Shown here: piece by piece, positions 1-6,330 of the stretch | How the letters are laid out: each line of letters begins with the position of its first letter | How positions within the stretch are numbered: position 1 is the stretch's first letter | Assembly (NCBI GenBank): GCA_002923335.1 | Contig: BEHZ01000074.1 | Coordinates: 1-8,671, forward strand | Source: a bacterium HR23 | GTDB lineage: Bacteria; Chloroflexota; Dehalococcoidia; Lucifugimonadales; HRBIN23 | Direction of reading: 5' to 3' | DNA: 8,671 nt | The notes under the pieces: generated by a model | Seen by the model: only the letters and a program-made list of their open reading frames with translations | The model's database searches: none | Told to the model about the DNA's origin: nothing | Translations under genes and position numbers: made by a program

Positions 1-421
1 TGATGTCCAGGGCAGGGCGCTGGGCGTAGGGGCCGTCCTGCCCGAAGCCGGAGACGGCGCAATAGATGAGGCGGGGATTGCGTTGAGAGAGGACATCATA
101 CCCCAACCCCAGCCGGGGCAAAGTGCCGGGGGTGAAGTTCTCCACCAGCACGTCCGCCCGTTCCACCAGGCGCAGGAGCAGGTCCTTCCCCTGGGGGTGG
201 TGAAGGTCCAGGGTGATGCTCTTCTTGTTGCGGTTAATGGAGAGGAAGTAGGCGCTGACGCCGTCCACGAAGGGGCCGGTGCCCCGTGCGGCGTCGCCCA
301 CACCGGGGCGCTCCACCTTCACCACCTCTGCACCCATATCCGCCAGGAGCATGGTGCAGAAGGGGCCGGAGAGAATCCACGACAGGTCCAGCACACGAAC
401 ATTCTCAAGGGGACCGGGCAA
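1..421 (-). CDS. CaiB/BaiF family (class III) CoA-transferase, N-terminal part, cut by window edge
   Basis: About 140 N-terminal residues are present and the rest lies beyond position 1. The translation starts MPGPLENVRVLDLSWILSGP and continues with CTMLLADMGAEVVKVERPG, the characteristic opening of class III CoA-transferases. Further on are INRNKKSITLDL, a segment reading DVLVENFTPGTLPRLGLGYD, and SGFGQDGPYAQRPALDI, all hallmarks of the family. Members move CoA between acyl-CoA and free acids (formyl/oxalyl, carnitine, bile acid, succinyl and others) through an aspartyl-CoA intermediate. The catalytic Asp normally lies a little further on, so it is not visible, and the substrate cannot be named. 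The start is TTG at 421-419, because AGGAGG (428-433 on the complement) sits 6 nt upstream and no ATG is available there. It lies 79 nt downstream of the sugar nucleotidyltransferase gene on the same strand, so it could be co-transcribed or use its own weak promoter. Confidence 0.9.
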   Translation of the reverse strand, partial: MPGPLENVRVLDLSWILSGPFCTMLLADMGAEVVKVERPGVGDAARGTGPFVDGVSAYFLSINRNKKSITLDLHHPQGKDLLLRLVERADVLVENFTPGTLPRLGLGYDVLSQRNPRLIYCAVSGFGQDGPYAQRPALDI

Positions 422-427
422 GGGTCG

Positions 428-433
428 CCTCCT
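428..433 (-). promoter_or_regulatory. Ribosome binding site AGGAGG fixing a TTG start
   Basis: On the complement the sequence reads AGGAGG, then 6 nt, then TTG. This perfect Shine-Dalgarno match, and the absence of a nearby in-frame ATG, support the TTG start of the CoA-transferase. Confidence 0.7.
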
Positions 434-482
434 CAACTAACGATTATCTCCCTAGGGGGCGCGTGCGTCCTCTGTGCACGCC

Positions 483-511
483 ATTATCGCATAGCGCCAG
501 TTAGGGCGGAA
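483..511 (-). promoter_or_regulatory. Weak candidate promoter for the CoA-transferase gene
   Basis: On the complement a GATAAT hexamer (483-488; 5 of 6 to the -10 consensus) lies 17 nt after TTCCGC (506-511; 3 of 6 to the -35 consensus). The -35 element falls at the very end of the upstream rmlA-like gene. A second GATAAT occurs at 443-448 without a recognisable -35. The 79-nt gap also has a 6-bp inverted repeat, GCGTGC/GCACGC (461-466 and 476-481), with no following T-run. The call rests on short matches only, and read-through from the upstream gene is equally possible. Confidence 0.25.
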
Positions 512-1565
512 GGGCTTCCACGCGCGCCTCATCCCCCAGGAAGAGGGAGAGCCATCCCTGCCTGTTCCCCTCCACCCGGCATCCCTCCCCCAGCAGGCTC
601 CCCCGCAGGTGTGTGCCCCACACCACACACCCCTTCAGGAGCACGCTGTCCACCACTATGCTCTCCTGCACATGGGTTCCGTCGCCCAGACTCACAGCGG
701 GGCCGATGTCGGACTCATACACCAGGCAGTTGGCCCCGATGCACACCGGCCCACGCAACACACTGCCACGGATATAGGAGCCTGGCCCCACCTCTACCTC
801 CCCCAGCACCTGACACGCCTCCAGGGTGCCCTGAATGCCTTGAGCAGGGCGCTCCTGCAAGACGCGGCGGTTGGCTTCCAGCACATCCTCCCGACGCCCC
901 AGGTCCAGCCACCAGCGGTGGAACCGGCGGACCTCCACCCGTGCCCCGGCGTCCAGCAGGGCCTGGAGGGCATCGGTGATCTCCAGTTCCCCCCGTGCCG
1001 AAGGGCGCAGGTGGGCGATGGCGTCGTGGACACGGGGCGTAAAGGCATACACGCCGATGATGGCCAGGTTACTGCGCGGCTCCCGAGGCTTCTCCACCAG
1101 ACGCAGGGGGCGGTCGTGGGCATCCACCTCCACCACGCCGAAACGGCCGGGGTCGGCCACTTCCTTCACCAGGACCAGGGCGTCCGCCCCCCGCTCCTGC
1201 CAGCCCTGAACCGCATCGGCGATGCCCCCCTGGAAGAGGTTATCCCCCAGCAGGAGCAGGAACGGCTCCTCCCCCAGGAAGGGACGCGCACAGGCGACGG
1301 CGTGGGCCAGACCCTTCGGCTCCTCTTGGACCACATAGGAAACCCGCAGCCCCCACGGGGCGCCATCGCCCACCGCACGGCGTATGGCCCCCCCGCTGTC
1401 GGGGGCAACGACGATGCCCACCTCCTGCACCCCCGCCTGGGCCAGGTAGTCCAGCACATAGAAGAGCACGGGACGATTTCCCACCGGCACCAGATGCTTG
1501 GGGCGGGTGAAGGTCAGGGGCCGGAGGCGTGTGCCCTTGCCTGCCGCCAGGATAAGTCCTCGCAA
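501..1565 (-). CDS. Glucose-1-phosphate thymidylyltransferase, long form (RmlA/StrD-like sugar nucleotidyltransferase)
   Basis: This 354-residue protein condenses a sugar-1-phosphate with an NTP (dTTP in the named family) to give an NDP-sugar and pyrophosphate, feeding deoxysugar or surface glycan synthesis. The nucleotide-binding signature LILAAGKGTRLRPLT spans residues 4-18 and is followed by RPKHLVPVGNRP. GDN is at 107-109 (D108 the likely metal ligand), VEKP at 157-160, and ELEITDAL at 193-200. From about residue 244 a hexapeptide-like series (IRGSVLRGPVCIGANC and similar) indicates a left-handed beta-helix. The length and helix match the long RmlA/StrD group rather than the roughly 290-residue RmlA. 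The start is TTG (1565-1563) with GAGGAGG (1571-1577) 5 nt upstream. It has its own promoter divergent from rpsF. No rmlB, rmlC or rmlD homologue is nearby, so the sugar product is unknown, and a UTP-using or other sugar specificity cannot be excluded. Confidence 0.88.
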   Translation of the reverse strand: MRGLILAAGKGTRLRPLTFTRPKHLVPVGNRPVLFYVLDYLAQAGVQEVGIVVAPDSGGAIRRAVGDGAPWGLRVSYVVQEEPKGLAHAVACARPFLGEEPFLLLLGDNLFQGGIADAVQGWQERGADALVLVKEVADPGRFGVVEVDAHDRPLRLVEKPREPRSNLAIIGVYAFTPRVHDAIAHLRPSARGELEITDALQALLDAGARVEVRRFHRWWLDLGRREDVLEANRRVLQERPAQGIQGTLEACQVLGEVEVGPGSYIRGSVLRGPVCIGANCLVYESDIGPAVSLGDGTHVQESIVVDSVLLKGCVVWGTHLRGSLLGEGCRVEGNRQGWLSLFLGDEARVEALPP

Positions 1566-1593
1566 TGGGGCCTCCTCGTCCTAGGCGCTTCTC

Positions 1594-1622
1594 AGGATAG
1601 GGGAACGGGCAGGGCTGGGCAA
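1594..1622 (-). promoter_or_regulatory. Promoter of the sugar nucleotidyltransferase gene
   Basis: On the complement TTGCCC (1617-1622; 4 of 6 to TTGACA) is followed by exactly 17 nt and TATCCT (1594-1599; 4 of 6 to TATAAT). Transcription would start near 1587, leaving a leader of about 20 nt that contains the GAGGAGG ribosome binding site. The optimal spacing and position in a divergent intergenic region make it a reasonable sigma-70-type candidate. Support is sequence match only. Confidence 0.45.
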
Positions 1623-1650
1623 GAGGGCTAGCCTCTCGGCCCGGTGCCAG

Positions 1651-1659
1651 TGGTATACT
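1651..1659 (+). promoter_or_regulatory. Extended -10 promoter for the rpsF operon
   Basis: TGGTATACT carries the TGn extension directly before TATACT (1654-1659; 5 of 6 to TATAAT). No good -35 is found 16-18 nt upstream, which is typical for extended -10 promoters. The predicted start near 1666 gives a leader of about 40 nt before rpsF. It is the only convincing promoter upstream of the rightward genes. Confidence 0.5.
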
Positions 1660-1673
1660 GAAACTAGACTCTC

Positions 1674-1700
1674 GCCCCCCTGGTCGGGGGCAACCCGGAG
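1674..1700 (+). promoter_or_regulatory. rpsF leader hairpin with alternative pairing next to the ribosome binding site
   Basis: GCCCCC (1674-1679) pairs perfectly with GGGGGC (1686-1691) over a 6-nt loop. The same G-run can instead pair downstream: CGGG (1685-1688) with CCCG (1694-1697), plus a U-G pair at 1684/1698, which would bury part of the GGAG at 1697-1700. The two foldings exclude each other. rpsF leaders in several bacterial groups bind the S6:S18 complex for autoregulation, and this leader is a candidate for such control. I could not match it to the known motif by eye. Confidence 0.35.
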
Positions 1701-1707
1701 CATGAGC

Positions 1708-1998
1708 GTGAGGATACGGGACTACGAACTGGTCATGGTCATCAGCCCGGAGGCCGACGACGCCCGCACCCAGGCGGTGGTGGAGCGGGTGCACCGCCTT
1801 ATCACCGAGCGAGGGGGAAACCTGCTCAAGCAGGAGTCCTGGGGGCGCAAACGCCTGGCCTACCCCATCCGCAACTACAAAGAGGGGGCCTACTTCTTCA
1901 CCCGCTTCCAGGCGGATGCCCAGGTGTCCCGGGACATTGAGCAGACCTTGCGGGTTACCGAGGATGTGCTTCGCCACCTCTTGGTGAAAGTAGAGTAA
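1708..1998 (+). CDS. rpsF: 30S ribosomal protein S6
   Basis: S6 sits on the platform of the small ribosomal subunit, where it forms a pair with S18. From this start the protein has 96 residues and opens MRIRDYELVMVISP, the usual S6 beginning. It continues with the signature run QESWGRKRLAYPIRNYKEGAYFF, in which GRKRLAYPI and the aromatic YF are conserved, and ends in a segment (RVTEDVLRHLLVKVE) matching the usual S6 tail. I place the start at GTG 1708 because GGAG (1697-1700) is 7 nt upstream. The in-frame ATG at 1702, which adds only Met-Ser, would leave a 1-nt spacing and is less likely, though not excluded. It is first in an operon with ssb and rpsR, the conserved bacterial arrangement, and probably subject to S6/S18 feedback through the leader. 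Confidence 0.95.
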   Translation: MRIRDYELVMVISPEADDARTQAVVERVHRLITERGGNLLKQESWGRKRLAYPIRNYKEGAYFFTRFQADAQVSRDIEQTLRVTEDVLRHLLVKVE

Positions 1999-2016
1999 GG
2001 TAGCAATAGGGGAGAG

Positions 2017-2415
2017 ATGGCAGGGCTGGTGAAGATCATCGTCATCGGCAATGTGGGCACCGACCCGGAGATGCGTTATACCCCCCAGGGCACTCCGGTT
2101 ACCACCTTCCGCCTGGCTGCCACCCGTGTCTTCAACAGCCCCGACGGCACCCGCCAGGAGGAGACCGAGTGGTTCACCGTGCTGGCCTGGCGACGCCTGG
2201 CCGAACAGGTGAGCCAGTATCTCACCAAGGGACGGCGGGCCTATGTGGAGGGGCGCCTGCGGAGCCGTTCCTGGGTGGGCAACGATGGCCAGACCCGCTA
2301 TGTCAACGAAATCTGGGCCGACCGGGTGATCTTCCTGGACCGGCCCACGGCGGAAGCCCCCGCCGCCGAAGAGACCCCCGAGGAAAGCCCCTCCCCCAAC
2401 GACCTCCCCTTCTAG
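2017..2415 (+). CDS. ssb: Single-stranded DNA-binding protein
   Basis: SSB coats single-stranded DNA during replication, recombination and repair. The 132-residue protein has the OB-fold opening KIIVIGNVGTDPEMRYTPQG (residues 6-25), then TEWFTVLAWRRLAEQVSQYL and KGRRAYVEGRLRSRSW, all standard for bacterial SSB. After the OB fold (to about residue 110) comes only a short acidic linker (TAEAPAAEETPEESPSP), followed by the tip NDLPF, a version of the DDIPF tail that recruits partner proteins. The linker is much shorter than in E. coli SSB and the tip has only one acidic residue. AGGGGAG (2008-2014) precedes the ATG closely. It lies 18 nt after rpsF and 25 nt before rpsR, the classic rpsF-ssb-rpsR order that ties SSB supply to ribosome production. 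Confidence 0.95.
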   Translation: MAGLVKIIVIGNVGTDPEMRYTPQGTPVTTFRLAATRVFNSPDGTRQEETEWFTVLAWRRLAEQVSQYLTKGRRAYVEGRLRSRSWVGNDGQTRYVNEIWADRVIFLDRPTAEAPAAEETPEESPSPNDLPF

Positions 2416-2440
2416 TATACCTATGGATGAGGTGAGCACA

Positions 2441-2812
2441 ATGAGCACCCAGCCCTCTTCCACACCCACCCCATCGGCCACCGCCCAAGCCACCGGCGCC
2501 CAGCGCAAAAAGGCACGCCGGCGGTATTACCCGCCTCGCAAGAAGGCCTGCCCCTTCTGCGTGGAAAAGGGCCTGGCCATTGACTACAAAAACATCCCCC
2601 TTCTGAAGCGCTTCATCGGCGAGCAGATGAAGATAGAGCCTCGCCGAAAGACCGGCGTCTGCGCCAAGCACCAGCGTCGGCTGGCCACCGCTATCAAGCG
2701 GGCCCGCCACCTGGCCCTCCTCCCCTTCGTCCCCGACCATGTGCGCAAAACGGGGTGGACAGCGCCCTCGGAACCGGCCCTGGCTCCGCCCACCCCGCCC
2801 GCTAACCGGTAG
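2441..2812 (+). CDS. rpsR: 30S ribosomal protein S18, zinc-binding type, with extended termini
   Basis: S18 partners S6 on the 30S platform. The core (about residues 29-100 of 123) reads YYPPRKKACPFC, then IDYKNIPLLKRFIGEQMKI, then PRRKTGVCAKHQRRLATAIK and RARHLALLPFV, which is unmistakable S18. C37, C40, C74 and H77 form a CxxC...CxxH set, so this is the zinc-binding (C+) form. The N-terminal extension of about 28 residues is rich in Ser, Thr, Pro, Ala and basic residues, and the C-terminal tail is Pro-rich; both are longer than in the minimal 70-80 residue S18. I chose ATG 2441 because GAGGTGAG (2429-2436) precedes it. The upstream in-frame ATG at 2423 would add six residues but has no ribosome binding site. 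The TAG stop leads directly into the Shine-Dalgarno of the next gene, suggesting coupling. Confidence 0.95.
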   Translation: MSTQPSSTPTPSATAQATGAQRKKARRRYYPPRKKACPFCVEKGLAIDYKNIPLLKRFIGEQMKIEPRRKTGVCAKHQRRLATAIKRARHLALLPFVPDHVRKTGWTAPSEPALAPPTPPANR

Positions 2813-2820
2813 GAGGTGGT

Positions 2821-3939
2821 ATGGCAGGGAAGGCACCCAGCAAGCCCGCGCAAGCGCCCGTCAGTCGGCGCCTCGCCCGCTGGCAACAGGAGCAACGCAA
2901 AGCCCGCACCGCTTTCGTCCTGGGCATTGTGGCGGTGGCGGTGATCCTGGCCATCCCGGCCTATGGCTACTACGCCACCTTCATCAAGCCCCCACGGGAA
3001 TGGGTTGTCCAGGTAAACGACCGCGTCTTCAGCATGGGCTATTTGGTGAAACTCCTGCGCATGTTTCAGCGGGGGAGCGAAATCACCGGTCAGACCGCCA
3101 ACCTGGGCACCCTCCCCTTCCAGTTGGTGCAGGTGCTCAGCGAAAACGAACTGGTGCGCCAGGTGGCGCCCCGTTACAACATCAGCGTCAGCAAAGAGGA
3201 TATAGACCAGGAGGTGCGCAAACGCATCCTGGGCCAGCGCCCTGCCAACGATACCACCCCCCCGGACCAACTGGAACGGGAGTTCCAGGAGCGTTATCGT
3301 CAGTATTTGACCACCATCCGCCTCTCGGAGCAGGAGCACCGCCAACTGGTGGAGTGGGACCTCTACCGGGAGCGCATGCGGGAGTATCTGGGGCAGTCTA
3401 TCCCCACCGTGCAACCCCAGGTGCGCCTCTCCCGCCTTACCGTCGCCACCGCCGAAAAGGCCCAGGAGGTGGTCCAGCGCTTCCAGGAGGGCCAACCCTT
3501 CCCCAAACTAGTCAGCGAATATTCCATTGACGACGAGGAGGTGCGCAAGGACGGGGATATCGGCTGGGTGGTGAAGGGCATCTATCCCGATATGGACGAC
3601 AAGGTGACCTGCTCCCCCGGGCCGGGGTCAACCACCGCCCGGGAGATGCCCGGTCTGTTTGGCGGCGTCCAGCCCGGCACTCTCCTCTGCCCCCAGATGC
3701 GCCAGACGGGAACCGAAGGGCAAAACGTGTGGCAGATTTACCTGGTTACCGAGACCGCCACCGCGCGGGAGGTGGACGCCCAGCAGAGGGAAGTCCTCAA
3801 GAGCCGTGCCCTGGACAAGTGGCTCTCGGAGGAGCGCCCCAAGCACATCGTCCGCATCAACTTTGATTCGGAAAAATACGCCTGGGTGGTGAAGCAACTA
3901 CGCATCGCCTCCTCCCAGTCCACCCAGCCCACCCGGTAA
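2821..3939 (+). CDS. Membrane-anchored SurA/parvulin-like foldase with degenerate PPIC domain
   Basis: This 372-residue protein has a basic N-terminus (R17, R18, R20, R26, K27, R29), one membrane helix at about 31-50 (AFVLGIVAVAVILAIPAYGY), and a long exported part, giving Nin-Cout topology. Residues about 60-190 are helical and charged and resemble the SurA/PrsA N-terminal chaperone domain (VNDRVFSMGYL, VLSENELVRQVA, ISVSKEDIDQEV). Residues about 200-310 look like a parvulin (PPIC) domain: EKAQEVVQRFQEGQPFPKLV, EYSID (233-237), then KDGDIGWV (243-250). The usual SHIL catalytic-His strand reads LSRLTV (203-208) here, and the middle of the domain is replaced by a stretch containing C264 and C290, so isomerase activity is doubtful. 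The start ATG has AGGAGG (2811-2816) 4 nt upstream and overlapping the rpsR stop. It likely acts as a folding helper outside the membrane. hom begins 9 nt downstream. Confidence 0.8.
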   Translation: MAGKAPSKPAQAPVSRRLARWQQEQRKARTAFVLGIVAVAVILAIPAYGYYATFIKPPREWVVQVNDRVFSMGYLVKLLRMFQRGSEITGQTANLGTLPFQLVQVLSENELVRQVAPRYNISVSKEDIDQEVRKRILGQRPANDTTPPDQLEREFQERYRQYLTTIRLSEQEHRQLVEWDLYRERMREYLGQSIPTVQPQVRLSRLTVATAEKAQEVVQRFQEGQPFPKLVSEYSIDDEEVRKDGDIGWVVKGIYPDMDDKVTCSPGPGSTTAREMPGLFGGVQPGTLLCPQMRQTGTEGQNVWQIYLVTETATAREVDAQQREVLKSRALDKWLSEERPKHIVRINFDSEKYAWVVKQLRIASSQSTQPTR

Positions 3940-3948
3940 GGGGCTTCC

Positions 3949-5241
3949 GTGGCAGAGATAGGCATCGGCCTGATGGGCCTGGGCGTGGTGGGGAGTGGGG
4001 TCGCCCAGGTTCTCCTGCAAAAAGGCACAGCCCTCTCCCAACAGGCTGGCATCACCTTGGCCCTTCGGCGGGTGCTGGTGCGCAACCCGCATAAGCCTCG
4101 CCCCCTCTCCCTTCCCGAGGGCCTCCTCACCACCAACCCCGATGACCTGCTGAACAACCCCCAGTGCCCTATCATCGTGGAGGTGATGGGAGGCGAAGAA
4201 CCGGCGACCACCTATATCCGCCGCGCCCTGGAAGCCGGCAAGCACGTGGTAACTGCCAACAAGGAGGTTATCGCCAAGCACGGCCCTCACCTCTTCCGTC
4301 TGGCCCAGCAGAGGCAGGTCTACCTCCTCTTTGAGGCGTCGGTGGGCGGGGGCATCCCCCTCATCGGCCCCCTGCAGAGGGACCTGCTGGCCAACGACAT
4401 CCTCTCCATCCGTGCCATTATCAACGGCACGACCAACTACATCCTCACCCGGATGGCCCGGGACGGGGTGGACTACCACACCGCCCTCCAGGAGGCCCAG
4501 GCCAAAGGCTACGCCGAACCCGACCCCACCAACGATGTGGAGGGCATTGACGCCGTCTACAAACTGGCAGTGCTCGCCCTCTTGGCCTTCCGCACCCCTG
4601 TGCCCCTCCCGCAGATTTATCGGGAGGGTATTACCCATCTCCAGGCGAAGGACTTCCGCTACGCCCATGAACTGGGGTATGAGATAAAACTGCTGGCCAT
4701 CGGGCGGAAGGAGAACGGAACTGTCCAGGCACGGGTGCATCCCGCCTTTGTGCCGTCCCATACCCTCCTGGCCAAGGTAGACGGTGCCTACAACGCCATA
4801 GAGGTGCAGGGGGACCTGGTGGGGCGGGTAGTCTTCCATGGGCTAGGGGCCGGCCCGGCGCCCACCTCCAGCGCGGTTGTCAACGACATCCTCACCATCG
4901 CCCGCTCCGTGAAAGCCCAGGCCCGCCCCCTCTCCTGGGTCAACCTCCACACCGCCCTGCCCGTGCGCCCCCTGCACGACCTCACCACCCAATACTATCT
5001 GCGCCTGAATGTGGCAGACCGCCCGGGGGTGCTGGCCCAGATCGCCCACATCCTGGGCGACCTCTCCATCAGCATCGCTTCGGTGATCCAAAAGGATGCC
5101 GACCCTTCCGCTGGGACGGCGGAGATCGTGATTATGACCCACCCGGCACGGGAGGGAGCAATGCAGGAGGCACTGGGGCTTATCCGCCGTCTGCCGGTGG
5201 TGCGGGAAGTCAGTAATCTGATCCGTGTAGAGGCGGAGTAG
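3949..5241 (+). CDS. hom: Homoserine dehydrogenase with C-terminal ACT domain
   Basis: The enzyme reduces aspartate semialdehyde to homoserine with NAD(P)H, the branch point to threonine and methionine. At 430 residues it has the usual length of the monofunctional enzyme. GLGVVG (10-15) is the Rossmann dinucleotide motif, TANKE (102-106) and NGTTNY (159-164) are conserved, and E190, D196, D201 and K205 keep the spacing of the substrate-binding and catalytic set known from yeast (E208, D214, D219, K223). GAGPAPTSSAVVNDI precedes an ACT domain at about 349-428 (YYLRLNVADRPGVLAQIAHI), which in this family mediates feedback inhibition by threonine. The start is GTG with AGGGG (3939-3943) 5 nt upstream, 9 nt after the foldase gene, with thrC next. 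All catalytic residues are present. Confidence 0.95.
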   Translation: MAEIGIGLMGLGVVGSGVAQVLLQKGTALSQQAGITLALRRVLVRNPHKPRPLSLPEGLLTTNPDDLLNNPQCPIIVEVMGGEEPATTYIRRALEAGKHVVTANKEVIAKHGPHLFRLAQQRQVYLLFEASVGGGIPLIGPLQRDLLANDILSIRAIINGTTNYILTRMARDGVDYHTALQEAQAKGYAEPDPTNDVEGIDAVYKLAVLALLAFRTPVPLPQIYREGITHLQAKDFRYAHELGYEIKLLAIGRKENGTVQARVHPAFVPSHTLLAKVDGAYNAIEVQGDLVGRVVFHGLGAGPAPTSSAVVNDILTIARSVKAQARPLSWVNLHTALPVRPLHDLTTQYYLRLNVADRPGVLAQIAHILGDLSISIASVIQKDADPSAGTAEIVIMTHPAREGAMQEALGLIRRLPVVREVSNLIRVEAE

Positions 5242-5265
5242 CGCAAGGCCACAGGCGAGGGGAGC

Positions 5266-6330
5266 ATGCGTGAAGGCGTCTTACACCGCTACGCGGCCTT
5301 CCTCCCCCTTACACCTCAGACCCCCCGCATTTCCCTGGGGGAGGGGAACACCCCCCTGGTCAAGTCCCGGCGGTTGGGGGCAGAGATAGGGTGCGAGGAG
5401 GTCTACTTCAAACTGGAGGGGTGCAACCCCACCGGCTCCTTCAAAGACCGGGGGATGGTGGTGGCAGTGGCCAAAGCCCTGGAGAACAAGGCCCGTGCCA
5501 TTATTTGCGCCTCTACCGGCAACACCTCCGCCTCGGCAGCCGCCTACGGAGCCTATGCCGGCCTCACCACTATCGTCCTGGTGCCCCAGGGCAACATCGC
5601 CCGAGGCAAACTGGCCCAGGCCATCGCCTACGGGGCACGGGTGGTGGCCGTGCAGGGCAACTTTGACCGTGCCCTGGAACTGGTGCGCATCCTGGCCCAG
5701 CGCTATCCCATCACCCTGGTCAACTCGGTGAACCCCTATCGCCTAGAGGGGCAGAAGACGGCAGCCTTTGAGATCGTAGACGGCCTGGGCGATGCCCCCG
5801 ACTACCTGTGCATCCCGGTGGGTAACGCCGGCAATATTACCGCCTACTGGAAAGGCTTTACCGAATACGCCCAGGCGGGCCGTGCCACCCGCCGGCCGAA
5901 GATGCTGGGCTTCCAGGCGGAGGGCGCAGCGCCCATCGTGCGAGGCCATCCCGTCAAAGACCCCCAGACCATCGCCAGCGCCATCCGCATCGGCAACCCC
6001 GCCTCCTGGCAAGGGGCCTTACGGGCACGGGACGAATCGGGCGGGCGCATTGACACCGTTACCGATGAGGAGATTCTGGAGGCCTACAAACTCCTGGCAC
6101 GGATGGAGGGCGTCTTTTGCGAGCCGGCGTCGGCCGCCTCGGTGGCCGGCCTGCTGAAACTGGCCCGGCAGGGCATGGATTTCTCCGGCAAGCGGGTGGT
6201 GTGTGTCATCACCGGCACCGGCCTGAAGGACCCCGACCTGGCCAACCAGATAGCCGACATCCCCTTACACCAGGTCCCGCCCGACCTGGAGTCGGTGGAG
6301 GAGGTGGTGCTGGGCCTCTGGGGGCGGTAA
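5266..6330 (+). CDS. thrC: Threonine synthase
   Basis: This PLP enzyme converts O-phosphohomoserine to threonine, the last step of the pathway. The 354-residue protein is the short bacterial form. LGEGNTPLV (24-32) is the family entry motif, and NPTGSFKDRG (54-63) carries the PLP-binding lysine K60. CASTGNTSASAAAYGAYAG follows, GNAGNI (186-191) is the phosphate-binding loop, and ITGTGLKD (315-322) closes the active site. The ATG has GAGG (5257-5260) about 5 nt upstream, within a GAGGGGAG run. It follows hom by 24 nt, and homoserine kinase, which makes its substrate, must be encoded elsewhere or be a different enzyme. It is the last gene of the rightward operon and meets pyrE head-on after 4 nt. 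Confidence 0.95.
   Translation: MREGVLHRYAAFLPLTPQTPRISLGEGNTPLVKSRRLGAEIGCEEVYFKLEGCNPTGSFKDRGMVVAVAKALENKARAIICASTGNTSASAAAYGAYAGLTTIVLVPQGNIARGKLAQAIAYGARVVAVQGNFDRALELVRILAQRYPITLVNSVNPYRLEGQKTAAFEIVDGLGDAPDYLCIPVGNAGNITAYWKGFTEYAQAGRATRRPKMLGFQAEGAAPIVRGHPVKDPQTIASAIRIGNPASWQGALRARDESGGRIDTVTDEEILEAYKLLARMEGVFCEPASAASVAGLLKLARQGMDFSGKRVVCVITGTGLKDPDLANQIADIPLHQVPPDLESVEEVVLGLWGR

Noticed and set aside
461..481. Inverted repeat GCGTGC/GCACGC as a terminator after the sugar gene
   Set aside because: There is no T-run on the downstream side of the leftward strand and the 9-nt loop weakens it. It may be incidental in GC-rich DNA.
83..979. Long rightward reading frame of 298 codons antisense to the CoA-transferase and sugar gene
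   Set aside because: It lies opposite two genes with clear family motifs and good ribosome binding sites. Its product is Pro/Gly/His-rich low-complexity sequence typical of antisense frames in high-GC DNA.
609..1631. 340-codon rightward frame antisense to the sugar nucleotidyltransferase gene
   Set aside because: Mirror-frame artefact: composition rich in His/Gln/Leu/Gly, no recognisable domain, and it covers a well-supported gene.
1240..2508. 422-codon leftward frame across rpsF and ssb
   Set aside because: It runs opposite three conserved genes and across their promoters, with no motif in its product.
2584..3495. 303-codon leftward frame opposite rpsR and the foldase gene
   Set aside because: The product has no recognisable motif, and the sense strand encodes S18 and a coherent foldase.
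3898..4839. 313-codon leftward frame opposite hom
   Set aside because: The sense strand carries all homoserine dehydrogenase catalytic residues. The antisense frame is His/Gly/Val-rich without any domain.
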